Of a stretch of 5,582 nt of DNA, positions 1 through 5,582 are shown piece by piece. How positions within the stretch are numbered: position 1 is the first letter of the stretch; every line of letters starts with the position of its first letter. Made by a program: the position numbers and the translations under genes. The stretch is from the NCBI GenBank assembly GCA_937969105.1, contig CALBUZ010000010.1:1-5582 (forward strand), read 5' to 3'. Below the pieces are notes generated by a model, which saw only the letters and a program-made list of their open reading frames with translations, did no database searches and was not told the origin of the DNA. Origin of the DNA: an uncultured Collinsella sp. GTDB taxonomy: Bacteria > Actinomycetota > Coriobacteriia > Coriobacteriales > Coriobacteriaceae.

Positions 1-70
1 TCGGCCTTCGCCCCGTGCAAAGACGCACCCATCATACAGGCCCGAAGTCCCCCATCAGCCTAAAGCTCAC

Positions 71-75
71 AGAGG
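71..75 (+). promoter_or_regulatory. Ribosome binding site for the phosphoglycosyl transferase
   Basis: AGAGG lies 8 nt before the ATG at 84. It favours that start over an in-frame GTG at 15, which has no purine-rich sequence upstream within the window. Confidence 0.55.
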
Positions 76-83
76 CCGAGGGA

Positions 84-752
84 ATGGGCAGTCGCACGCC
101 CGACGCCAAGGCGGAGGCTGCTGCCAAAAGGCTTCGCTCCGGTCGCTTTGTCTATAGATTCCTTAAGCGCGCCTTCGATATGGTGTTCAGCTTTGCCGTG
201 CTGGTCATTCTTAGCTGGCTATTCGTTGCCATCGCCATCGCAATCAAAATCGACGACCCGCAAGGCCCCGTCTTTTTCGGGCAAGAGCGCGTTGGCAAAG
301 ACGGCAAGCGCTTCCACATGTGGAAGTTCCGCTCGATGTGCAACGACGCCGAAGCGAAGCTCGCCGAGCTCCAGGAGCAGAACGAGAAAGACGGCCCTGT
401 CTTCAAGATGGCCGACGACCCTCGCATTACCCGCGTAGGGCACTTCATCCGCAAGACATCCATCGACGAGCTGCCGCAGTTCCTCAACGTCCTGCTTGGC
501 GATATGTCCGTCGTGGGTCCGCGGCCCGCACTTCCCAAGGAAGTCGCAGAGTATACCCCACGCCAGGAGCAGCGGCTTCTGGTTAAGCCAGGCATGACCT
601 GCTATTGGCAGACCCGTCGCAATCGCGACTCGATCACATTCGACGAGTGGGTTGAGCTAGACCTGCTCTACATCAAGAAGTGCTCCGTATGGAGCGATTT
701 CAAGCTCGTAATCCAAACGATCGGCGTCGTGCTGACGGCGCAGGGGAGCTGA
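84..752 (+). CDS. Undecaprenyl-phosphate sugar phosphotransferase (small monotopic phosphoglycosyl transferase, bacterial sugar transferase family)
   Basis: This enzyme should move a sugar-1-phosphate from a UDP-sugar to undecaprenyl phosphate on the inner face of the membrane, the first step of repeat-unit assembly. The 222-residue protein is the usual size for a minimal catalytic-domain enzyme, without the extra N-terminal membrane domain of WbaP/WcaJ types. Numbered from the ATG at 84, a basic N-terminus leads to one hydrophobic segment (about 33-54, the re-entrant membrane helix). Then come FGQERVG, the KFRSM motif (81-85), the catalytic Asp-Glu pair in SIDELPQ (Asp128, Glu129), VVGPRP (143-148), PGMT (169-172) and a conserved WQ. 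The ATG at 84 is chosen for its Shine-Dalgarno sequence and fit to family length. The frame stays open to the left edge, so GTG at 15 or a start outside the window is possible. It ends 3 nt before the GT26 gene. The sugar it transfers cannot be read from sequence; a GlcNAc- or FucNAc-type sugar or a hexose are all possible. Confidence 0.92.
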   Translation: MGSRTPDAKAEAAAKRLRSGRFVYRFLKRAFDMVFSFAVLVILSWLFVAIAIAIKIDDPQGPVFFGQERVGKDGKRFHMWKFRSMCNDAEAKLAELQEQNEKDGPVFKMADDPRITRVGHFIRKTSIDELPQFLNVLLGDMSVVGPRPALPKEVAEYTPRQEQRLLVKPGMTCYWQTRRNRDSITFDEWVELDLLYIKKCSVWSDFKLVIQTIGVVLTAQGS

Positions 753-755
753 GCC

Positions 756-1529
756 GTGAACGATGCGCTTTCAGATGACTCGCGCCTTGCTCGAGTTGAT
801 GTCATAGGTGTGCCGATTACCGCCACAAATATGAAAGACTTCATGGGACTGCTTGCTGACAGTCTCGACGACATGCGCGGCAAATATATATGCGTGTCAA
901 ACGCACATGCCTGCGTAATGGCACACGATGACCCCGCTTACTGGTCCTGCCAAGCCGAGTCAGTAGCGTCCATACCCGATGGCAAGCCGTTATCGGTAGT
1001 GGGGCGCAAACAAGTGCCGACCATGGACCGCGTAACCGGACCGGACCTCATGCGCGAAACGTTCTCGGTATCCGCAGAGCATGGCTGGAAGCACTACTTT
1101 TACGGAGACAAACAGGAAACCTTAGATGCCCTGCGCACTACACTAGAACGCGAGTACCCCGGAATGGAAATCTGCGGCATGGAGCCGTCGGTATTCAGGC
1201 CTTTGACCGACGAAGAGAAGAACGGGCTGTGCGGGCGCATTGATGCTGCCGGCGCCGACTTCTGTTGGGTTGCCTTGGGCGCTCCCCGACAAGAGGTGCT
1301 CATGCACGACCTAAACGGCCGCACGAAAAGTCTGATGGCCGGCGTCGGCGGTGCGTTCAAAGTTATAGCCGGATGTGTCCCTGAGGCCCCGCGCTGGATG
1401 CAAAACGCCGGCCTTGAATGGTTCTACCGACTCGCCCAGGAACCCGGGCGACTATTCAAGCGATACGCAGTTACCAATACAAAATTTATCTGGTATCAGC
1501 TAACCAATACTAAACGCAAGGAGATATAA
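756..1529 (+). CDS. WecG/TagA/CpsF-family glycosyltransferase (GT26)
   Basis: The protein is a GT26 glycosyltransferase, a family that adds a second sugar (for example ManNAc in TagA, ManNAcA in WecG) to an undecaprenyl-diphosphate-linked sugar at the cytoplasmic membrane. At 257 residues it is near the family's usual size. Visible family features in order are SNAHACVMA (48-56), PDGKPL with Asp75 as the likely catalytic acid/base by comparison with TagA, RVTGPDL (92-98), a FYGDKQETL nucleotide-binding turn (115-123), VALGAPRQE (172-180), and GVGGAFKVIAG (196-206). After these comes the basic C-terminal tail with EWFYRLAQEPGRLFKRY, which in TagA helps membrane recruitment. The start is GTG at 756, preceded by AGGGGAG at 742-748. 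It sits 3 nt after the phosphoglycosyl transferase, so the pair probably makes the first two-sugar lipid intermediate. No UDP-ManNAc dehydrogenase is seen here, so donor identity is open. About half of its first 32 codons end in G or C, unlike the genes that follow. Confidence 0.92.
   Translation: MNDALSDDSRLARVDVIGVPITATNMKDFMGLLADSLDDMRGKYICVSNAHACVMAHDDPAYWSCQAESVASIPDGKPLSVVGRKQVPTMDRVTGPDLMRETFSVSAEHGWKHYFYGDKQETLDALRTTLEREYPGMEICGMEPSVFRPLTDEEKNGLCGRIDAAGADFCWVALGAPRQEVLMHDLNGRTKSLMAGVGGAFKVIAGCVPEAPRWMQNAGLEWFYRLAQEPGRLFKRYAVTNTKFIWYQLTNTKRKEI
1518..1523 (+). promoter_or_regulatory. Ribosome binding site for capE
   Basis: AAGGAG lies within the last codons of the upstream gene, 9 nt before the ATG at 1533. 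It is a near-perfect Shine-Dalgarno sequence and fixes that start. Confidence 0.8.
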
Positions 1530-1532
1530 AGC

Positions 1533-2591
1533 ATGAAAGCAACATCGGCCTTCAAAGACAAAACCTTGATGATCACCGGCGGCACGGGCAGCTTCGGCAA
1601 CACCGTGCTCAAACACTTCATGAACACCGACCTGGCCGAGATCCGCATCTTCTCCCGCGACGAGAAGAAGCAGGACGACATGCGCCACCGCCTGCAGGAG
1701 AAGTCCCCCGAGCTCGCCTCCAAGGTGCGCTTCTTCATCGGCGACGTCCGCAACGCCCAGAGCGTGCGCGACGCCATGCACGGCGTGGACTACATCTTCC
1801 ACGCCGCCGCCCTCAAGCAGGTGCCCTCCTGCGAGTTCTTCCCCATGGAGGCCGTCCGCACCAACGTCATCGGCACGGACAACGTCCTGCACGCCGCCAT
1901 CGAGGAGGGCGTCGACCGCGTCGTGTGCCTGTCCACCGACAAGGCCGCATACCCCATCAACGCCATGGGCAAGTCCAAGGCCATGATGGAGTCCATCATC
2001 TACGCCAACGCCCGCAACGGCGCCGGCCGCACCACCATCTGCTGCACCCGCTACGGCAACGTCATGTGCTCGCGCGGCAGCGTCATCCCGCTGTTCATCG
2101 ACCGCATCCGGAAAGGCGAGCCGCTCACCGTCACCGACCCCAACATGACCCGCTTCCTCATGAACCTGGACGAGGCCGTGGACCTGGTGCAGTTCGCCTT
2201 CGAGCACGCCAACCCCGGCGACCTGTTCATCCAGAAGGCCCCTGCCTCCACCATCGGCGACCTCGCCGAGGCCGTCCAGGAGGTCTTCGGCCGCGTGGGC
2301 ACCCAGGTGATCGGCACCCGCCACGGCGAGAAGCTCTTCGAGACCCTCATGACCCACGAGGAGCGCCTGCGGGCCGAGGACATGGGCGGCTACTACCGCG
2401 TGGCCTGCGACTCGCGCGACCTGAACTACGACAAGTTCGTCGTCGACGGCGAGGTGGAGACCCAGGCCGACGAGTCCTACACGAGCCACAACACCGAGAG
2501 GCTCGACGTGGAGGGCACCATCGCCAAGATCAAGACCGCCGAGTACGTGCAGCTGGCCCTGGAGGGCCGCGAGCACGAGGCGGTGCAGTAG
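1533..2591 (+). CDS. capE: UDP-N-acetylglucosamine 4,6-dehydratase/5-epimerase, CapE/FnlA/WbjB type
   Basis: This is the first enzyme of UDP-N-acetyl-L-fucosamine synthesis. The family inverts C5 while removing water across C4-C6 of UDP-GlcNAc, using bound NADP(H), to give a 4-keto-6-deoxy-L-sugar in the cytoplasm. The 352-residue protein is an extended SDR: Rossmann motif GGTGSFG (16-22), HAAALKQVP (90-98), STDKA (134-138, with Asp136/Lys137 as catalytic candidates), then MGKSK (145-149). Here Met145 stands where most SDR enzymes carry the active-site Tyr, with Lys149 in place. Met at this position is a recognised mark of CapE enzymes and helps separate it from FlaA1/PseB, which keep Tyr. 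TRYGNV (172-177), RGSVIP and TRFLM (206-210) are also typical. The C-terminal YTSHNTERLDV (316-326) is characteristic of the CapE subgroup. A strong Shine-Dalgarno sequence precedes it, and capF starts one base after its stop. Beyond roughly codon 16, codons end almost only in G or C, a sharp change from the gene upstream. Confidence 0.95.
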   Translation: MKATSAFKDKTLMITGGTGSFGNTVLKHFMNTDLAEIRIFSRDEKKQDDMRHRLQEKSPELASKVRFFIGDVRNAQSVRDAMHGVDYIFHAAALKQVPSCEFFPMEAVRTNVIGTDNVLHAAIEEGVDRVVCLSTDKAAYPINAMGKSKAMMESIIYANARNGAGRTTICCTRYGNVMCSRGSVIPLFIDRIRKGEPLTVTDPNMTRFLMNLDEAVDLVQFAFEHANPGDLFIQKAPASTIGDLAEAVQEVFGRVGTQVIGTRHGEKLFETLMTHEERLRAEDMGGYYRVACDSRDLNYDKFVVDGEVETQADESYTSHNTERLDVEGTIAKIKTAEYVQLALEGREHEAVQ

Positions 2592-2592
2592 G

Positions 2593-3810
2593 GTGCGCGT
2601 CCTCGTCACCGGCGCCAGGGGCTTCGTGGGCAGGAACCTCTGCTGCGCCCTCAAGAACATAAGGGACGGCAAGGACCGCCGTGCCAAATGCCAGCCCCTC
2701 CTTCCCCTCGAGGTCATGGAGTACGACGTCGACTCCACGCCCGGGGAGCTGGAGGACTACTGCTCCCGCGCCGACTTCGTCTTCAACCTGGCCGGCGTCA
2801 ACCGCCCAAAGGAGCAATCCGAGTTCATGGAGGGCAACTTCGGGTTCGCCTCCACGCTGCTCGAGACGCTCGAGCGACACGGCAACAAATGCCCCGTCAT
2901 GCTCTCCAGCTCCGCGCAGGCGAGCCTGTCGGGCCGCTTCGAGGGCTCGGTCTACGGCGAGTCCAAGCTCGCGGGGGAGGGCCTGTTCCGCGAGTACTCG
3001 GAGAGGACCGGGGCCCCTGTGCTCATCTACCGCTTCCCGAACCTCTACGGCAAGTGGTGCCGCCCGCGCTACAACTCCGCCGTGGCCACCTTCTGCGACG
3101 CCGTCGCGAACGGCCGCCCCTACACCGTGAACGACCCCAGCGTGGAGCTGGAGCTCCTCTACATCGACGACCTCGTGGACGAGATGCTGGGCGCCCTGCT
3201 CGGCGAGGAGCACCGCTGCGGCTACGAGGGCCTCGACCGCGTCGACGGTGATGATTTCTGCTACGTCCCTAAGACCGACGTGAAGTCCCTGGGCGAGATC
3301 GTCTGCCTGCTCGACTGCTTCCGCGACAGCCGCGAGACGCTCTCGGTGCCCGACCTCGCGGAGGGCTCCTTCTCCAAGAAGCTCTGGAGCACGTTCCTTT
3401 CCTACTACGAGCCGGGGCACTTCGCCTATAGCCTCAGGCCCAACACGGACGCGCGCGGCTCGTTCACGGAGTTCCTGCGCACGCCGGATCGCGGCCAGGT
3501 CTCCATCAACGTGTCCAGGCCCGGCATCACCAAGGGCAACCACTGGCACATGAGCAAGTGGGAGAGGTTCCTGGTGGTCTCCGGCACCGCCTCCATCAAG
3601 CTGAGGAAGGTGGGGGTGGACTCCGATGGAAACCCGTTCCCCGTCGACGAGTACGTGGTGAGCGGCACCGACATGCGCGCCGTGGAGATGATCCCCGGCT
3701 ACACGCACTCCATCACCAACCTGTCCGACACCGAGGACCTCGTGACGGTCATGTGGGCCAACGAGCCCTTCGACCCCGAGAGTCCCGACACCTACTACGA
3801 GGAGGTCTAG
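2593..3810 (+). CDS. capF: Bifunctional UDP-sugar 3-epimerase/4-ketoreductase, CapF/FnlB/WbjC type (SDR-cupin fusion)
   Basis: This is the second enzyme of the UDP-L-FucNAc route. In the family, the C-terminal cupin epimerises C3 of the CapE product and the N-terminal SDR domain reduces the C4 ketone with NADPH, giving UDP-N-acetyl-L-pneumosamine. Residues 1-280 form the SDR domain: GARGFVG (7-13), FNLAGVNRP (64-72), a Ser run (105-107), YGESK (121-125, catalytic Tyr121/Lys125), and YRFPNLYGKW (146-155). Residues about 281-405 form the cupin, with GNHWHMSKWE (315-324) supplying His317, His319 and Glu324, and PGYTHSI (368-374) supplying His372 as likely metal ligands; WANE (388-391) follows. 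At 405 residues it is about 35 longer than staphylococcal CapF. A charged stretch around 24-40 near the first helix accounts for part of this. The start is GTG at 2593, one base after the capE stop. The only Shine-Dalgarno candidate (GAGG, 2577-2580) is 12 nt away, so translational coupling to capE is likely. Confidence 0.94.
   Translation: MRVLVTGARGFVGRNLCCALKNIRDGKDRRAKCQPLLPLEVMEYDVDSTPGELEDYCSRADFVFNLAGVNRPKEQSEFMEGNFGFASTLLETLERHGNKCPVMLSSSAQASLSGRFEGSVYGESKLAGEGLFREYSERTGAPVLIYRFPNLYGKWCRPRYNSAVATFCDAVANGRPYTVNDPSVELELLYIDDLVDEMLGALLGEEHRCGYEGLDRVDGDDFCYVPKTDVKSLGEIVCLLDCFRDSRETLSVPDLAEGSFSKKLWSTFLSYYEPGHFAYSLRPNTDARGSFTEFLRTPDRGQVSINVSRPGITKGNHWHMSKWERFLVVSGTASIKLRKVGVDSDGNPFPVDEYVVSGTDMRAVEMIPGYTHSITNLSDTEDLVTVMWANEPFDPESPDTYYEEV
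3799..3805 (+). promoter_or_regulatory. Ribosome binding site for capG
   Basis: GAGGAGG overlaps the last codons of capF and lies 9 nt before the ATG at 3815, supporting that start. Confidence 0.75.
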
Positions 3811-3814
3811 CCGC

Positions 3815-4996
3815 ATGGGCAAGGACTATTCCGATATCGCATTCAGGGACGACGGCCGCCTTAAGCTCCTGATCATCGTGGGCACCCGCCCCGAGGTCAT
3901 CCGCCTGTCCGAGGTCATCAAGAAGTGCCGCCGCCACTTCGACTGCCTGCTGGCGCACACCGGGCAGAACTACGACTACACGCTCAACGGCATCTTCTTC
4001 CGCGACCTGTCGCTGGACGACCCGGACGTCTACCTGGACGCCGTGGGCGCCGACCTGGGCGAGACAGTGGGCAACATCATCGCCGCGAGCTACAAGCTGA
4101 TGGTTGAGGTCCAGCCCGACGCACTGCTGATCCTGGGCGACACCAACAGCTGCCTGTCCGCCATCGCGGCCAAGCGCCTGCACATCCCCATCTTCCACAT
4201 GGAGGCGGGCAACCGCTGCAAGGACGAGTGCCTGCCCGAGGAGACCAACCGCCGCATCGTCGACGTGATCTCCGACGTGAACATGGCCTACTCCGAGCAC
4301 GCCCGCCGCTACCTCAAGGACACCGGCTGCGCGCCGGAGCGCACCTACGTCACGGGCTCCCCGATGGCCGAGGTCCTGCGCGCCAACCTGGGGAAGATCG
4401 AGGCCTCGAGCATCCTCTCCGAGCTCGGCCTGGAGCCCAAGCGCTACATGCTGCTGTCCGCGCACCGCGAGGAGAACATCGACACCGAGGCGAACTTCAC
4501 GAGCCTGTTCACCGCGATCAACGCGCTGGCCGAGAAATACGACATGCCGATCCTGTACTCCTGCCACCCGCGCTCCCGCAAGCGCCTGGAGGCCACCGGC
4601 TTCGAGCTCGACCCTCGCGTGCGAATGCACGAGCCCATGGGCTTCCACGACTACAACTGCCTGCAAATGAACGCCTTCGCGGTGGTGTCGGACTCCGGCA
4701 CCCTGCCCGAGGAATCGAGCTTCTTCGCCAGCATCGGCCGCCCGTTCCCGGCAGTGTGCATCCGCACCTCGACCGAGCGCCCCGAGGCGCTGGACAAGGC
4801 GTGCTTCACCCTGGCCGGTATCAGCAGGAAGGGCCTACTCCAGGCAGTCCACACCGCCGTCGAGCTCGACGCGGAGGGGTCGCTTCCCGAGGCGCCCGTG
4901 CCCGACTACGCCGACGAGACCGTGTCCACCAAGGTGGTCAAGATCATCCAGAGCTACACCGGCGTCGTTGACAAGATGGTGTGGAGGAAGGCTTAG
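3815..4996 (+). CDS. capG: UDP-N-acetyl-L-fucosamine synthase (C2 epimerase), CapG/FnlC/WbjD type
   Basis: The protein is a non-hydrolysing UDP-GlcNAc 2-epimerase (WecB) superfamily member. In this context it should convert UDP-N-acetyl-L-pneumosamine to UDP-N-acetyl-L-fucosamine, the final step of the route. It has 393 residues, slightly above the usual 370-380 because of a polar N-terminal lead. It carries GTRPEVIRL (23-31), HTGQNYDY (48-55), LGDTNS (107-112, Asp109), HMEAGNRC (128-135, Glu130), EETNR (142-146), HREEN (217-221, His217), CHPRS (250-254), [10 protein letters not shown] (292-301) and RTSTERPEA (317-325). These line up with the Asp, Glu, Glu and His residues known to matter in WecB, so it looks catalytically intact. 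On sequence alone it could be read as WecB (UDP-ManNAc producer). Position directly after capE and capF, 4 nt behind the capF stop, is the main reason for the CapG call. Confidence 0.93.
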   Translation: MGKDYSDIAFRDDGRLKLLIIVGTRPEVIRLSEVIKKCRRHFDCLLAHTGQNYDYTLNGIFFRDLSLDDPDVYLDAVGADLGETVGNIIAASYKLMVEVQPDALLILGDTNSCLSAIAAKRLHIPIFHMEAGNRCKDECLPEETNRRIVDVISDVNMAYSEHARRYLKDTGCAPERTYVTGSPMAEVLRANLGKIEASSILSELGLEPKRYMLLSAHREENIDTEANFTSLFTAINALAEKYDMPILYSCHPRSRKRLEATGFELDPRVRMHEPMGFHDYNCLQMNAFAVVSDSGTLPEESSFFASIGRPFPAVCIRTSTERPEALDKACFTLAGISRKGLLQAVHTAVELDAEGSLPEAPVPDYADETVSTKVVKIIQSYTGVVDKMVWRKA

Positions 4997-4998
4997 CC

Positions 4999-5493
4999 AT
5001 GGGTCTCGCTTATAAGATCCTTGATGGCGTCTCCCGTGCCTATAACAAGCTGCTCTTGCTGCCTGCGCTGCGCCGCTCCTTCGCAACGTGCGGCGAGAAC
5101 GTGGCGCTCGGCCGCCGAAGCGAAATTGCCGGCGCGGCTAACATCTATATAGGCAATAACGTGTACCTGGGCCCTGGCGCCACTTTGCTTACGACCCATG
5201 CGAAGATTCGCATCGGCGACTATGTCATGAGCGGCCCCAACCTGACGGTGGTCACTGGCGATCACCGCACCGACGTTCTCGATCGCCCCATGATGGAGCT
5301 TACCGATGAGGACAAACTCCCCGATAACGATCGGGACGTCGTCATCGGTAACGACGTATGGATGGGCAGCGGCGTGACGATTCTCAAGGGCGTCCATATC
5401 TCTGATCACTGCGTAATTGCTGCTGGCGCCGTGGTGACCAAAGACGTGGAACCCGAGTATTCAATCTGGGGGGGGTTCCCGCTCGCTGCCTAG
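4999..5493 (+). CDS. Left-handed beta-helix (hexapeptide repeat) acyltransferase, C-terminus frameshifted
   Basis: The protein probably acetylates a sugar of the repeat unit or a precursor, with acetyl-CoA as donor. As read it has 164 residues. A basic amphipathic N-terminus (1-30) is followed by hexapeptide repeats ([20 protein letters not shown], 43-62; [10 protein letters not shown], 71-80) and a loop with TGDHR, where His89 is the likely catalytic base. Further repeats follow ([19 protein letters not shown], 114-132; [14 protein letters not shown]). The start is ATG at 4999, 2 nt after the capG stop, behind GGAGG (4983-4987) inside capG. After Trp157 the family normally reads GGVPA(K/R) plus a closing helix. 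Here eight Gs (5468-5475) give GGFPLAA and a stop. One extra G would give [14 protein letters not shown] and a stop at 5511-5513, for 171 residues. The core fold and His89 are unaffected, so partial function is conceivable. Substrate is not readable; WcaF- or serine-acetyltransferase-like labels would be over-precise. Confidence 0.85.
   Translation: MGLAYKILDGVSRAYNKLLLLPALRRSFATCGENVALGRRSEIAGAANIYIGNNVYLGPGATLLTTHAKIRIGDYVMSGPNLTVVTGDHRTDVLDRPMMELTDEDKLPDNDRDVVIGNDVWMGSGVTILKGVHISDHCVIAAGAVVTKDVEPEYSIWGGFPLAA
5468..5475 (+). repeat. G8 mononucleotide tract at the acyltransferase frameshift
   Basis: Eight consecutive Gs occur in the codons for Trp157-Gly158-Gly159. A ninth G, or a -1 ribosomal slip here, moves reading into the frame that encodes the expected family C-terminus. 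A sequencing miscount, a phase-variable tract and slippage during transcription or translation all fit what is seen. Confidence 0.85.
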
Positions 5494-5504
5494 GTTCGCG
5501 GCTT

Positions 5505-5510
5505 AAAGGA
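5505..5510 (+). promoter_or_regulatory. Ribosome binding site for the right-edge glycosyltransferase
   Basis: AAAGGA lies 5 nt before the third of three in-frame ATG codons (5510, 5513, 5516). It is too close to the first two, so it favours the start at 5516. Confidence 0.5.
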
Positions 5511-5515
5511 TGATG

Positions 5516-5582
5516 ATGGGCTCCACTAACAAAAAAGTACATGCGAAGATTCTTATGGTCGGTCCTGATCTCTCTCTGCACG
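5516..5582 (+). CDS. Glycosyltransferase, probable GT4 family (partial, 5' end only)
   Basis: Only the first 22 residues are in the window. They read MGSTNKKVHAKILMVGPDLS and two more residues. The KILMVGPDLS pattern is the first beta strand and glycine loop typical of GT4/GT-B glycosyltransferases, which in such clusters usually continue into a GG(I/V) motif. It runs off the right edge. Three in-frame ATGs (5510, 5513, 5516) are possible starts; 5516 has the best spaced Shine-Dalgarno sequence, while 5510 would form an ATGA overlap with the restored acyltransferase frame. Donor and acceptor cannot be judged. It presumably adds a later sugar of the same repeat unit. A non-glycosyltransferase Rossmann protein remains possible. 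Confidence 0.6.
   Translation, partial: MGSTNKKVHAKILMVGPDLSLH

Noticed and set aside
1..63. Possible tail of an upstream gene ending at TAA 61-63 (frame 1)
   Set aside because: It would leave a natural 20-nt gap before the ATG at 84, but only 20 codons are visible, with no recognisable sequence, and the phosphoglycosyl transferase frame is also open through the same bases. Not supportable as a feature.
15..83. GTG at 15 as start of the phosphoglycosyl transferase
   Set aside because: No Shine-Dalgarno sequence is visible before it and the added 23 residues resemble no family domain. The ATG at 84 has AGAGG at good spacing. The earlier start cannot be excluded.
1640..1700. Met in place of Tyr in the CapE active site as a sign of a dead enzyme
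   Set aside because: The Met-x-x-x-Lys arrangement (Met145/Lys149, encoded near 1965-1979) is normal for the CapE subgroup, so it supports identity and does not indicate inactivation.
1925..2662. A 245-codon plus-strand frame inside capE, crossing into capF
   Set aside because: The translation is Arg/His/Pro/Gly-rich, typical of an off-frame reading of a high-GC gene, and capE occupies the same bases.
1500..2738. A 412-codon open frame on the minus strand opposite capE
   Set aside because: It reads as repetitive V/L/G/A/H/D sequence with no family motif. Such antisense frames are expected opposite genes whose codons nearly all end in G or C. The plus-strand capE is unmistakable.
2530..3822. 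A 430-codon open frame on the minus strand opposite capF
   Set aside because: Same compositional artefact. It spans the capF coding region and both gene junctions, and has no recognisable domain.
3749..4666. A 305-codon open frame on the minus strand opposite capG
   Set aside because: Same artefact of GC-rich third positions, with Val/Leu/Ala/Gly/His-rich translation and no motif.
5384..5581. Minus-strand 65-codon open frame at the right edge
   Set aside because: It lies opposite the end of the acyltransferase and the start of the glycosyltransferase, and has no motif or ribosome binding site I could support.

Overview
The window is one tightly packed, plus-strand stretch of a surface-polysaccharide (capsule or exopolysaccharide) biosynthesis operon. 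It holds six essentially complete genes and the first codons of a seventh. High GC, strong Shine-Dalgarno sequences and the make-up of the initiating enzyme suggest a high-GC Gram-positive. A Coriobacteriia-type gut actinobacterium (Collinsella/Olsenella-like) is my best guess from protein style alone, and it is weakly held because no marker gene is present.

Layout: (1) 84-752, a small monotopic phosphoglycosyl transferase that loads the first sugar-phosphate onto undecaprenyl phosphate. (2) 756-1529, a WecG/TagA/CpsF-family (GT26) glycosyltransferase that probably adds an early sugar to that lipid. (3-5) 1533-4996, a complete three-gene UDP-N-acetyl-L-fucosamine cassette: capE/fnlA (4,6-dehydratase/epimerase), capF/fnlB (SDR reductase fused to a cupin) and capG/fnlC (2-epimerase). 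(6) 4999-5493, a left-handed beta-helix acyltransferase whose last residues are out of frame at a run of eight Gs. (7) 5516 to the edge, the start of a probable GT4 glycosyltransferase. Gaps between genes are 1 to 22 nt, so no internal promoter or terminator is expected, and I saw none. No stretch above 300 bases lacks a gene. No RNA gene, IS element or CRISPR array was seen.

How the genes work together: cytoplasmic UDP-GlcNAc is converted by CapE, CapF and CapG to UDP-L-FucNAc. The phosphoglycosyl transferase starts the lipid-linked repeat unit. The GT26 enzyme and the GT4 enzyme at the right edge extend it, and the acyltransferase would decorate a sugar, probably by O- or N-acetylation. Flippase, polymerase and the remaining transferases must lie outside the window.

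I found no wholly new system. The two points most worth following are the G8-tract frameshift in the acyltransferase, where one extra G restores a canonical C-terminus ending in an ATGA overlap with the next gene, and the sharp change in codon use at both edges of the UDP-L-FucNAc cassette, which suggests it moved as a module.
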